Assembly: GCA_963792915.1 (NCBI GenBank)
Contig: CAWBYD010000001.1
Span: 124,001 to 188,000 of the forward strand
DNA: 64,000 bases
Reading direction: 5' to 3'
Source: Solirubrobacter sp963792915
Lineage (GTDB): Bacteria; Actinomycetota; Thermoleophilia; Solirubrobacterales; Solirubrobacteraceae
Position numbers and translations under genes: made by a program. The number at the start of each line of letters is the position of its first letter. The first letter of the stretch is position 1. The notes under the pieces are model-generated. The model searched no databases and was not told the origin of the DNA. It saw only the letters and a list, made by a program, of their open reading frames with translations. Below, one piece after another: positions 34,721 through 43,300 of the stretch.

Positions 34721-36864
34721 AGCGCGTCCTCGAGCCGCAGCCGCCCGATCTTGGCGATCTCACCCAGCGCGGCCTCGATCTCCTGCTCGCGCGTGTGGGC
34801 CAGCCGCCGCTCGGCGTTCTCGAGGATCGACGCCGTCGTGTGCTCGCGCACGCAGACCACGAACGGGATCTCGAACTTCTCCCGATACGCGGCGTTGGCG
34901 GCCATGAAGCGCTGGTACTCGGGCTCCGAGAGCCGGTCCAGGCCCGCGGCGCTCTGCTCGCGCCGCGACGCCTCGGTCAGCACGCCCACGCGCTCGCCGA
35001 GGTCCGGATGGGCGCGGATCAGCGCCAGCCGCTGCGCCTCCGGCGCAGCGAACACCGCCGCCCGCAACGCCCCGTCGAGCTCCTCCACGCCGGCGAAGCC
35101 GCTCTCGCGCCAGGCCGTCTCGGCGACCCACGGGGAGTGCTCGTAGAGGCCGCCGAAGCGGGCCACGAAGTCCTCGCGGGAGAGCGTGATCGGCGCCTCG
35201 AGCCCGACGAGCCGGAACGCGTCGACGTCGACCAGCCCGCGGTCGGTGATCTTCAGCGACGGGATCACCGACAGGGCGAGGAACGAGAGCGTCATGAACG
35301 GCGCCTCGATCTCGACGCCCTGGGCGCGCAGCAGCTCCTGCAGGCCCTCGAGCGCCTCGGCGACGACCTCGACGGGTTCGACCGACAGCAGCCCCGCGAC
35401 CGGCAGCGCCAGCTCGCCGGCCACCGCCCCGCCGCGCGCGACGACCAGGCCGCCGCCCAGCGCCTGCGCGCGCTGCGCGCAGATGGTCATGTCCGCGTCG
35501 GAGACGCCGACGACCACGAGGTTGTGCGCGTCGTGCGCGACGGTCGACGCGAACGCCCCCTCGCGCAGCCCGAACCCGCGCACCAGCCCCAGCCCGACCC
35601 GCCCGGTACCGTGATGGCGCTCGATCACCGCGATCTTCGCGAGGTCCCGCGACGGGTCCGCGACGACGCGCCCGTCGACCACGAGCGGCGTGTCCACTCC
35701 TGCGCCGGTGATCAGCTGCCCGGGCTCGATCTCGATCACCCGCACCCGCGCCGGCGCGCCCTCGATGGCGAGCGACACCGGCACCGAGCGCATCGTGTCC
35801 GCGAGCGCCGGCGCCACCGCGGCCTGCGACAGCGCGGGCGGCGCGCCGTCCTTGAACACCCGCGCCACCGAGAACGTGCGCAGATCGTCGAGCAGCACGA
35901 GGTCGGCGACGTAGCCGGGGGCGATCGCGCCGCGATCGAGCAGCCCGTGCGCCCGCGCGCCGTGCAGCGAGGCCATGACCAGCACGTCCTCGGGCGCCAC
36001 GCCCTCCTCGACGGCGATCCGGCACATCTGGTCCAGGTGACCCTCGCGGAACAGGAAGTCCGGCTCGCGATCGTCGGTGCAGAACGCGCAGTAGTCCGGG
36101 CCGTGCTCGCGCACCAGCGCCAGCAGCGCGCGCAGGTTGCGCGCGTTGGACGCCTCGCGGATCAGCACCCACATGCCGCGCCGGCGCTTCTCGAGCGCCT
36201 CCTGCGCCGTGAACGCCTCGTGGTCGGTATGGATGCCCGCGGCGACGTACGCGTCCAGCGCGCGCCCGCGCAGGCCGGGCGCGTGGCCGTCGACATGCGG
36301 CGCGACCATCCGCGCCAGCACGTCCGGATCGCCGCCGATGACGCCCGGGAAGTTCATCATCTCCGCCACTCCGAGCGCCCGCGGGTGGCGCAGGATCTCG
36401 CGCATGTCGGCGGGGGTGAGGGGCCCGCGCGGCGACTCGAACTCGCTCGCCGGCACGCACGACGGCGCCATCACGAACACGTCCAGCCCGATGCCCTCGG
36501 TTGCGCCGAGCAGCCAGCGCACGCCCTCGACGCCGGCCACGTTGGCGATCTCATGCGGATCGCAGACCACCGCGGTGGTCCCGCGCGGCACGACCGCGCG
36601 CGCGAACTGGGCCGGCGCGAGCTTGGAGGACTCGAGGTGCACGTGCGCGTCGATGAACCCGGGGACGAGCCACTTCCCGCGTCCGTCGATGCGCTCGCCG
36701 CCGTCGTACGCTCCCACCCCGGCGATCCGGCCCTCGAACAGCGCCACGTCGCCGTCGAGCCACTCGCGCGTGAAGGCGCTGAACACGCGCGCGCCCTCGA
36801 TCACGACGTCCGGTGGCGCGTCGCCGCGGGCGACCGCGATCAGCCCCGCGCGGTTCACCGGCAC
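34717..36864 (-). CDS. Adenine deaminase - OHCU decarboxylase fusion
   Basis: This single 715-residue frame joins two purine-catabolism enzymes. Residues 1 to about 550 are a complete adenine deaminase (Ade): metal motif DAHVHLESS, GVAEMMNFPGV, FCTDDREPDFLF and the family C-terminus SLKITDRGLVDV. Residues from about 555 form a complete OHCU decarboxylase (UraD): ITLSREDFVARFGGLYEHSPW, the catalytic ALIRAHPDLGERV and FVVCVREHTTASIL. It would deaminate adenine to hypoxanthine and convert OHCU to S-allantoin. No stop or start signal separates the parts. GTG 36864 overlaps the xanthine dehydrogenase end by 10 nt. Confidence 0.93.
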   Translation of the reverse strand: MPVNRAGLIAVARGDAPPDVVIEGARVFSAFTREWLDGDVALFEGRIAGVGAYDGGERIDGRGKWLVPGFIDAHVHLESSKLAPAQFARAVVPRGTTAVVCDPHEIANVAGVEGVRWLLGATEGIGLDVFVMAPSCVPASEFESPRGPLTPADMREILRHPRALGVAEMMNFPGVIGGDPDVLARMVAPHVDGHAPGLRGRALDAYVAAGIHTDHEAFTAQEALEKRRRGMWVLIREASNARNLRALLALVREHGPDYCAFCTDDREPDFLFREGHLDQMCRIAVEEGVAPEDVLVMASLHGARAHGLLDRGAIAPGYVADLVLLDDLRTFSVARVFKDGAPPALSQAAVAPALADTMRSVPVSLAIEGAPARVRVIEIEPGQLITGAGVDTPLVVDGRVVADPSRDLAKIAVIERHHGTGRVGLGLVRGFGLREGAFASTVAHDAHNLVVVGVSDADMTICAQRAQALGGGLVVARGGAVAGELALPVAGLLSVEPVEVVAEALEGLQELLRAQGVEIEAPFMTLSFLALSVIPSLKITDRGLVDVDAFRLVGLEAPITLSREDFVARFGGLYEHSPWVAETAWRESGFAGVEELDGALRAAVFAAPEAQRLALIRAHPDLGERVGVLTEASRREQSAAGLDRLSEPEYQRFMAANAAYREKFEIPFVVCVREHTTASILENAERRLAHTREQEIEAALGEIAKIGRLRLEDAL

Positions 36865-39041
36865 AGCCCCACCATGTCGTCCGGGCGCACCGGCACGCGC
36901 GTCAGCGGCCGGCCGGTCGCCGCCCGCAGCGCCGCGACGACCGCCGGCGTCGAGGAGATCGTCGGCGGCTCGCCGATCCCGCGCAGCCCGTACGGCGAGT
37001 CGGGGTCGCCGAGCTCCAGCACGTCGAGCTCCACCGGCGGCATGTCGAGCACCGTCGGGATCAGGTAGTCGGTGAACGACGCGTTGCGGACCTCGCCGTC
37101 AGAGACCTGGATCTCCTCCATCAGCGCCAGCCCGAGACCCTGCGCGATCCCGCCCTCGATCTGCCCCTCGACCGCGCGCGGGTTCATGGCCTTGCCGACG
37201 TCCTGCGCGGTCGCGATCTCGACGACGCGCACGAGGCCCAGCTCCGTGTCGACGTCGACCACCGCCCGGTGCGCCGCGAACGCGAACGTCACGTGCGCGT
37301 CGCCCTGCCCGCGCGCGTCGAGCCGCTGGGTCGGGCGGTGGTGGTACTCGCGGGTGGCCTCGATCGGCGCATTCTGCACCAGCGCGACGATGTCGCCCGG
37401 CCCGCGCGCCTCGAGCTCCGCGCGCACCGCCTGGCAGGCGGCCTGCACGGCGCCGCCGGTCATGTGCGTCTGGCGCGACGCCGACGACGAGCCCGCCGAG
37501 CCGACCTGCGTGTCGGCGGGCAGCACGAGGACGTTCTCGACGCCGAGCTCCGTGCGCGCGATCTGTCCCAGCACGGTGACGAGACCCTGGCCGATCTCGC
37601 AGGCCGCGGTGTGGACCTCCACCAGCGGCTCGCCCCCCGCGGCGCTCAAGCGCACGCGCGCCGTCGAGTAGTCGTCGAAGCCTTCGGAGAAGCCGACGTT
37701 CTTGAAGCCGACGGCGTATCCCACGCCGCGCACGACGCCCTCGCCGCGCGTGACGTTCGCGACGCCGCCCGGCAGGCCGCCGCCGTCCGGCGGGAGCGGG
37801 CGCGCGCTCACGCGCCGCAGCAGCTCCTCGACCGGCGCCGGGCAGTTGATCGGCGCGCCGGTCGGCATCGACGTGCCGGTCGTCATCGCGTTGCGCCGGC
37901 GCAGCTGCACCGGGTCGAGCCCCAGCGCCGCCGCCAGCTTGTCCATCTGCGCCTCGTGCGCGAAGCACGTCTGCACGGCGCCGAAGCCTCGCATCGCGCC
38001 GCACGGCGGGTTGTCGGTGTAGACCGCGTAGGAATCGATGCGCGCGCTCGGCACGGCGTAGGGCCCCAGCGCGAACGACGCGGCGTTCGAGCAGACCGCG
38101 CTCGACGAGGAGGCGTAGGCGCCCCCGTCGAGCAGGATCCAGGCCCGAACGTACGCGAGCCGCCCGTCGGCGAACGCGCCGTGCTCGTAGCGCAACTTCG
38201 CCGGGTGACGGTGGACGTGGCCGAAGAACGACTCCTCGCGGCCGTAGACCATCTTCACCGGCCGTCCCGCGTGCAGCGCCAGCAGGCACGCGTGGATCTG
38301 CATCGAGACGTCCTCACGCCCGCCGAACGCGCCGCCCACGCCGGCGAGCGTGAAACGCACCTTGTCGACCGGCAGGTCGAGCGCCGCCGCGACCTGGTCG
38401 CGGTCCACGTGCAGCCACTGCGTCGAGATGAAGAGGTCCACGCCGCCGTCCTCGGCCGGCACCGCGAGCCCGGATTCCGGCCCGAGGAACGCCTGGTCCT
38501 GCATCCCGACCTCGTACTCGCCGGTCACCACGACGTCGGCATCGCCCGGCTCCGGCCCGTGCTCGATGCGCACGTGCCGGAGCACGTTGCCGGACGGATG
38601 AAGCGGTGAAGTCTCAGGGTCAAGTGCACGCTCAGGGTCGACGAGCGGCTCCAGCACCTCGTAGGCGACCTCGATCCGCGCGGCCGCGCGACGCGCGGTC
38701 TCGGGATGGTCGGCGGCGACGATCGCCACCGGCTCGCCCTGGTAGCGGACCTCGCCGAAGGCCAGCACCGGCTGGTCGTGGTGCTCGAGCCCGCACGTCT
38801 TGCGCCCCGGCACGTCGTGGTGGGTGAGCACGGCGTGGACGCCCGGGATCGCCAGCGCGGCGCCGAGCTCGATCGACCCGATTCGTGCGCGCGGATGCGG
38901 GGAGCGCAGCGTCGCCCCCCACAGCATGTCCTCCGCCCACAGGTCCGAGGAGTACGCGAATTCGCCCTTGACCTTGGGGATGCCGTCGGGCCGGGCGACC
39001 GAGACCCCGACGCCGCCCGCGACGGTCGTGATCGTGCTCAT
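36855..39041 (-). CDS. xdhA: Xanthine dehydrogenase molybdenum-binding subunit
   Basis: The 728-residue molybdopterin subunit carries GVGGAFGGREDVSMQ, AMRGFGAVQTCFAHEAQMD, GSAGSSSASRQTHMTGGA and the C-terminal GLRGIGEPPT with the catalytic Glu. It oxidises hypoxanthine and xanthine, fitting neighbouring purine genes. ATG 39041 overlaps the stop of the iron-sulfur subunit by 4 nt. Unlike the damaged relative at 23787-26077, this copy is intact. Confidence 0.92.
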   Translation of the reverse strand: MSTITTVAGGVGVSVARPDGIPKVKGEFAYSSDLWAEDMLWGATLRSPHPRARIGSIELGAALAIPGVHAVLTHHDVPGRKTCGLEHHDQPVLAFGEVRYQGEPVAIVAADHPETARRAAARIEVAYEVLEPLVDPERALDPETSPLHPSGNVLRHVRIEHGPEPGDADVVVTGEYEVGMQDQAFLGPESGLAVPAEDGGVDLFISTQWLHVDRDQVAAALDLPVDKVRFTLAGVGGAFGGREDVSMQIHACLLALHAGRPVKMVYGREESFFGHVHRHPAKLRYEHGAFADGRLAYVRAWILLDGGAYASSSSAVCSNAASFALGPYAVPSARIDSYAVYTDNPPCGAMRGFGAVQTCFAHEAQMDKLAAALGLDPVQLRRRNAMTTGTSMPTGAPINCPAPVEELLRRVSARPLPPDGGGLPGGVANVTRGEGVVRGVGYAVGFKNVGFSEGFDDYSTARVRLSAAGGEPLVEVHTAACEIGQGLVTVLGQIARTELGVENVLVLPADTQVGSAGSSSASRQTHMTGGAVQAACQAVRAELEARGPGDIVALVQNAPIEATREYHHRPTQRLDARGQGDAHVTFAFAAHRAVVDVDTELGLVRVVEIATAQDVGKAMNPRAVEGQIEGGIAQGLGLALMEEIQVSDGEVRNASFTDYLIPTVLDMPPVELDVLELGDPDSPYGLRGIGEPPTISSTPAVVAALRAATGRPLTRVPVRPDDMVGLCR

Positions 39042-39499
39042 CGCCGCGCCGCCGCCAGCCGCACCGCGTCGAGGATCTTCTCGTAGCCCGTGCAGCGGCA
39101 CAGGTTGCCGGCCAGCGCCTCGCGAATCTGCGCGTCGCTCGGGTCCGGCACGCGCGCCAGCAGGTCGTGCGTCGCGACCACGAGCCCGGGCGTGCAGAAC
39201 CCGCACTGGACCGCGCCGGCCTCGAGGAACGCCGCCTGCACGGGGTGCAGCTCGTCCTCGCCGGCCAGCCCCTCGACGGTCACGATCGAGCACCCCTCGG
39301 CCTGCCCGGCGGCGACCAGGCACGAGCACACCAGCGCGCCGTCGAGGTAGACCGAGCACGAGCCGCACTCGCCCTGCTCGCAGGCATTCTTCGAACCCGG
39401 CAGCGCCAGCCGCTCGCGCAGCACGTAGAGCAGGCTCTCGCCCTCCCACAGCCCGTCGACCTCGCGCGGCTCGCCGTTGACCTCACACGTCAGCCGCAC
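39038..39499 (-). CDS. xdhC: Xanthine dehydrogenase [2Fe-2S] subunit
   Basis: The 153-residue small subunit binds two 2Fe-2S clusters. The plant-type cluster uses C40, C45, C48 and C60 (CEQGECGSC). The second uses C99, C102, C134 and C136 (CGFCTPG, CRCTGYE). It passes electrons from the molybdenum centre to the FAD subunit. It overlaps both neighbours, 17 nt with the FAD subunit and 4 nt with the large subunit. Confidence 0.95.
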   Translation of the reverse strand: MRLTCEVNGEPREVDGLWEGESLLYVLRERLALPGSKNACEQGECGSCSVYLDGALVCSCLVAAGQAEGCSIVTVEGLAGEDELHPVQAAFLEAGAVQCGFCTPGLVVATHDLLARVPDPSDAQIREALAGNLCRCTGYEKILDAVRLAAARR

Positions 39500-40337
39500 G
39501 GAACTCCTCCCACGCCCAGCTCAGGCAGCGTTGTGCCAGCACGCCGAGCGCGTGCGTGCGGTACGCCGCCGTGCCGCGCACGTCGTCGATCGGCGACGCC
39601 GCCCCTGCGACCAGCTCGCTGAAGCGCGCGAGCAGGTTCTCGCCCGCCGGGGTGCGCCCGTCCCAGTCCAGCTCGTCGGCCGCGAACGCCTCGGCCGCGG
39701 CCGCGCGGCGCGGCGTCGGCGCCGCCGAGCCGATGCACGTCCCGACCGAGCGCTCACCGAGCGAGAGCGCGAACGAGCAGACCGCGATCACCATCGCGTT
39801 GCGCGTCCCGACCTTGGCAAACTGCTGCGGGCCGGTCGCCGCGGGTATCCACGCCGCTGCGATCAGCTCCTCGGGGGCAAGGATGTTGCGCTTGGGACCC
39901 ACCACGAACTCCGCGACCGGCACGCGCCGGGTGCCCGACGCCGACGCAAGCTCCACCTCCGCGCCGCTCGCATACAGCGGCGGCAGCGCGTCTCCGGCGG
40001 GTGACGAGGAGCCGAGGTTCCCCCCGATCGTCCCCCGGTTGCGGATCTGCGGCGAGCCGACCGTGCGCGACGCCAGCGCGAGCCCCGGCAGCCGCGCGCT
40101 CAGCTCGTCGATCACGCGCGCATACGTGACCCCGGCGCCGAGCCGGATCCACCCGTCCTGCGTCTCCCAGGCCGTCAGCTCGCGAACGTGCGTGAGGTCC
40201 AGCAGCGCGTCCGGACGCGAGCGCGCGAAGTTCAGCTCCGCCATCACGTCGGTCCCGCCCCAGATCGCTCTGGCGCCTGGATGCGCCGCCCGAGCCTCGA
40301 GTGCCCCCCGCCAATCGGAGGGTTGCAGGAACTCCAT
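39483..40337 (-). CDS. xdhB: Xanthine dehydrogenase FAD-binding subunit
   Basis: The 284-residue product has the CoxM/XdhB-type FAD motifs AIWGGTDVMAEL, GSPQIRNRGTIGGNLGSSSP and GDALPPLYA. The C-terminal CO-dehydrogenase flavoprotein domain contains FAKVGTRNAMVIAVCSFAL. ATG 40337 is the first gene of the five-gene purine operon (FAD, Fe-S and Mo subunits, then ade-uraD and uraH). Only 30 nt separate it from the divergent carboxylase, so the promoters must overlap or face each other closely. Confidence 0.93.
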   Translation of the reverse strand: MEFLQPSDWRGALEARAAHPGARAIWGGTDVMAELNFARSRPDALLDLTHVRELTAWETQDGWIRLGAGVTYARVIDELSARLPGLALASRTVGSPQIRNRGTIGGNLGSSSPAGDALPPLYASGAEVELASASGTRRVPVAEFVVGPKRNILAPEELIAAAWIPAATGPQQFAKVGTRNAMVIAVCSFALSLGERSVGTCIGSAAPTPRRAAAAEAFAADELDWDGRTPAGENLLARFSELVAGAASPIDDVRGTAAYRTHALGVLAQRCLSWAWEEFRAADV

Positions 40338-40367
40338 CCTCAGAGGATTACCGAGTGACCCCCTACT

Positions 40368-43300
40368 GTGCCACCCGTGCCCTCTGTGACCCAGCGCACG
40401 TTTCGCCGACTCGCCGTCGTAAACCGCGGTGAGCCCGCGATGCGTCTCCTCCACGCCGTCCGCGAACTGAACGCCGAGCGCCAAGACGATCCGATCACCG
40501 TCATCGCGCTGTACACCGAGCCCGAGCGCAGCGCGATGTTCGTGCGCCACGCCGACGAGGCGTACTGCCTCGGGCCGACCGCGACGGTGGACGCCGGCGG
40601 CAAGCGCACCGGGGCCTACCTCAACTACGCGGGGCTCGAGAAGGCGCTGCGCGAGACGCGCGCCGACGCGGTGTGGCCGGGCTGGGGCTTCGTGGCCGAG
40701 CATCCGGAGTTCGCCGACCTGGTGGAGCGCATGGGGCTGGTGTTCGTCGGCCCGCCCGGCGACGTCATGCGCGCGCTGGGCGACAAGATCCAGTCCAAGC
40801 TGATGGCCGAGCAGGCCGGCGTGCCGGTCGCGCCGTGGAGCAACGGGCCGGTCGTGACGGTCGAGGAAGCACGCGCGCACGCCGAGCGAATCGGCTTCCC
40901 GCTGATGATCAAGGCCGCCGCCGGCGGCGGCGGGCGCGGCATCCGGCGCGTCAACGACATGGACGGCCTGGAGAGCGCGCTGACCACCAGCCGCCGCGAG
41001 GCGGCCGACGCGTTCGGCGACGGCACCGTGTTCATGGAGGCGCTGGTCGGCAACGCGCACCACATCGAGGTGCAGCTGATCGCCGACGGGCAGGGCACCG
41101 CGTGGGCGGCCGGCGTGCGCGACTGCTCGTGCCAGCGGCGTCACCAGAAGGTGATCGAGGAGTCCTCCAGCGTCGTGCTCAGCGCCGAGCAGGAGGAGGA
41201 GGTCCGCGAGGCGAGCCGCCGCCTCGCGCTGCAGTCCGGCTACCGCAACGCCGGGACCGTCGAGTTCCTCTACGAGCCAGAGGCCAAGCGCTTCTCGTTC
41301 ATGGAGGTCAACGCGCGCCTGCAGGTCGAGCATCCCGTCACCGAGGCCGTGACCGGCCTGGACCTCGTGAAGCTGCAGCTTCACATCGCGGCCGGCGGGC
41401 GCCTGGAAGGGGAGCCCCCGGCGCCCGTCGGACACGCGATCGAAGCGCGCCTGAACGCCGAGGACCCCGCCATGGGGTTCAGCCCCACGCCCGGCCGCGT
41501 GCAGGTGCTCGACCTCGCGAGCGGCCCCGGCGTCCGCGTGGACCGCGGCATCGCGGCCGGCGACGTGATCCCGCCCGACTTCGACTCGATGGTCGCCAAG
41601 GTGATCGCCTACGGCCGCACGCGCCGCGAGGCGATCGCCCGCCTGCGCCGCGCGCTGCGCGAGTCGACCGTGATGATCGAGGACGGCACGACCAACCGCG
41701 CCTTCCTGCTCGCGATCCTCGACCGCCCGGAGTTCCAGGCCGGCGAGGTCGACATCGCGTGGCTTGACCGCCTCGGCGTGTCGGGCGAGATGGAGTCGAC
41801 GTCCGACGCCGACGCCGCACTGCTGCAGGCGGCGATCGAGCTCGCCGACGACGAGACCGCGACCGAGCGCGCGAGCTTCTATGCCTACGCCCGCCGCGGG
41901 CGCCCCGAGGCCGCCGCGCAGGTCTCGCGCGCCGTCGAGGTGCGCCATCGCGGCCAGGCCTACCGGATCGTCGTCTCCCAGCTCGCGCCCGGTCGCTATC
42001 TCGCCGACATCGACGGGATCGCCGTCGAGGCTGCCGTCGAGCGCTTGAGCGGCCACGAGCGCCGCATCACGATCAACGGCCGCACGCACCGCACGATGAT
42101 CTCCCGCCAGGGCGTCGACCTGCTGGTCGAAGTGCATGGCATTCCGCATCGCGTCACCCGCGACGACGGCGGCTTCGTGCGCAGCCAGGGGCCGTCGGTG
42201 GTCGTCGCCGTCCCCGTCGCCGAGGGCGACGAGGTCGCCGAGGGCGATGTCGTCGCGGTCGTCGAATCGATGAAGATGGAGACGTCGCTGACCGCGCCGT
42301 TCGCCGGCCGCGTCCGCCGCGTGTTGACCGGCATCAACGTCCAGGTCCCGGCGCACACGCCGCTGCTGCAGCTCGACGCCGTCCAGGAGCGGGCCGCCGA
42401 GCAGGCCGCCGAGCGCGTCTCGTTCGCGTCCGACGAGGCCGGCCCCGTGACCTACGCCGCGGGCCTCGAACGCCTGCGCTGGATGCTGCTCGGCTACGAC
42501 GTCGCGGGCGACGAGGTGCGCCGCGTGCTCGCCGATCTCCAGGAGGCCGAGCCCGACGCCGCCGCGCTCGCCTCCGAGCACCGGCTGCTCGACGTCTACA
42601 GCGACGTGCGCGCGCTCACGCGAGCCAGGCACGACCCGGAGCGCGAGCTGCTGCACAGCCCGCAGGAGTATCTGCACGCCTTCCTGCGCAGCCTGGACGC
42701 CAAGGCCGAGCATCTGCCTGAGCGCTTCGTGGCGCTGCTGCAGCGCGCGCTCTCGCACTACGGCGTCGACTCGCTGGACCGCACCCCGGCGCTCGAGGAG
42801 GCCTGCTACCGCCTGTTCGTCACGTCCGAGCGCGCCGACCTCGCCCGCGCCGCCGTGCTGGCGCTGCTGGAGCGCCGCCTCCAGGACGCCGAGGACCTGC
42901 TCGCGCGCGTCGGCGACGACTTCCGCGGCGTGCTCGACCGCCTGGAGAACGCCACCGAGCGGCGTGACCCGGTGCTCGCCGACCTCGCCCGCCAGCTGCG
43001 CAACCGCTACTTCGACCAGCCGCTGATCCGCGCACGCGAGGCGGAGGCCTACGAGGAGCTCGAGCGCCATCTGAGCGCCCTGATGGAGGACCCGGATCGC
43101 GCCGACCGCGCCGCGCAGATCGACGCGATCGTCGAGGCCCCGCAGCTGCTCGCGCCGCAGATCATCTGCCGGATGAAGGAGACCGGCGCGCGCGAGCACC
43201 CGGTGCTGCTGGAGATCATGACCCGCCGCTGGTATCGCGAGCGCGAGCTGGCGCCGTTCTGGAGCGGCCTGACCAGCGACGGCACGGCGTACGTGACGAC

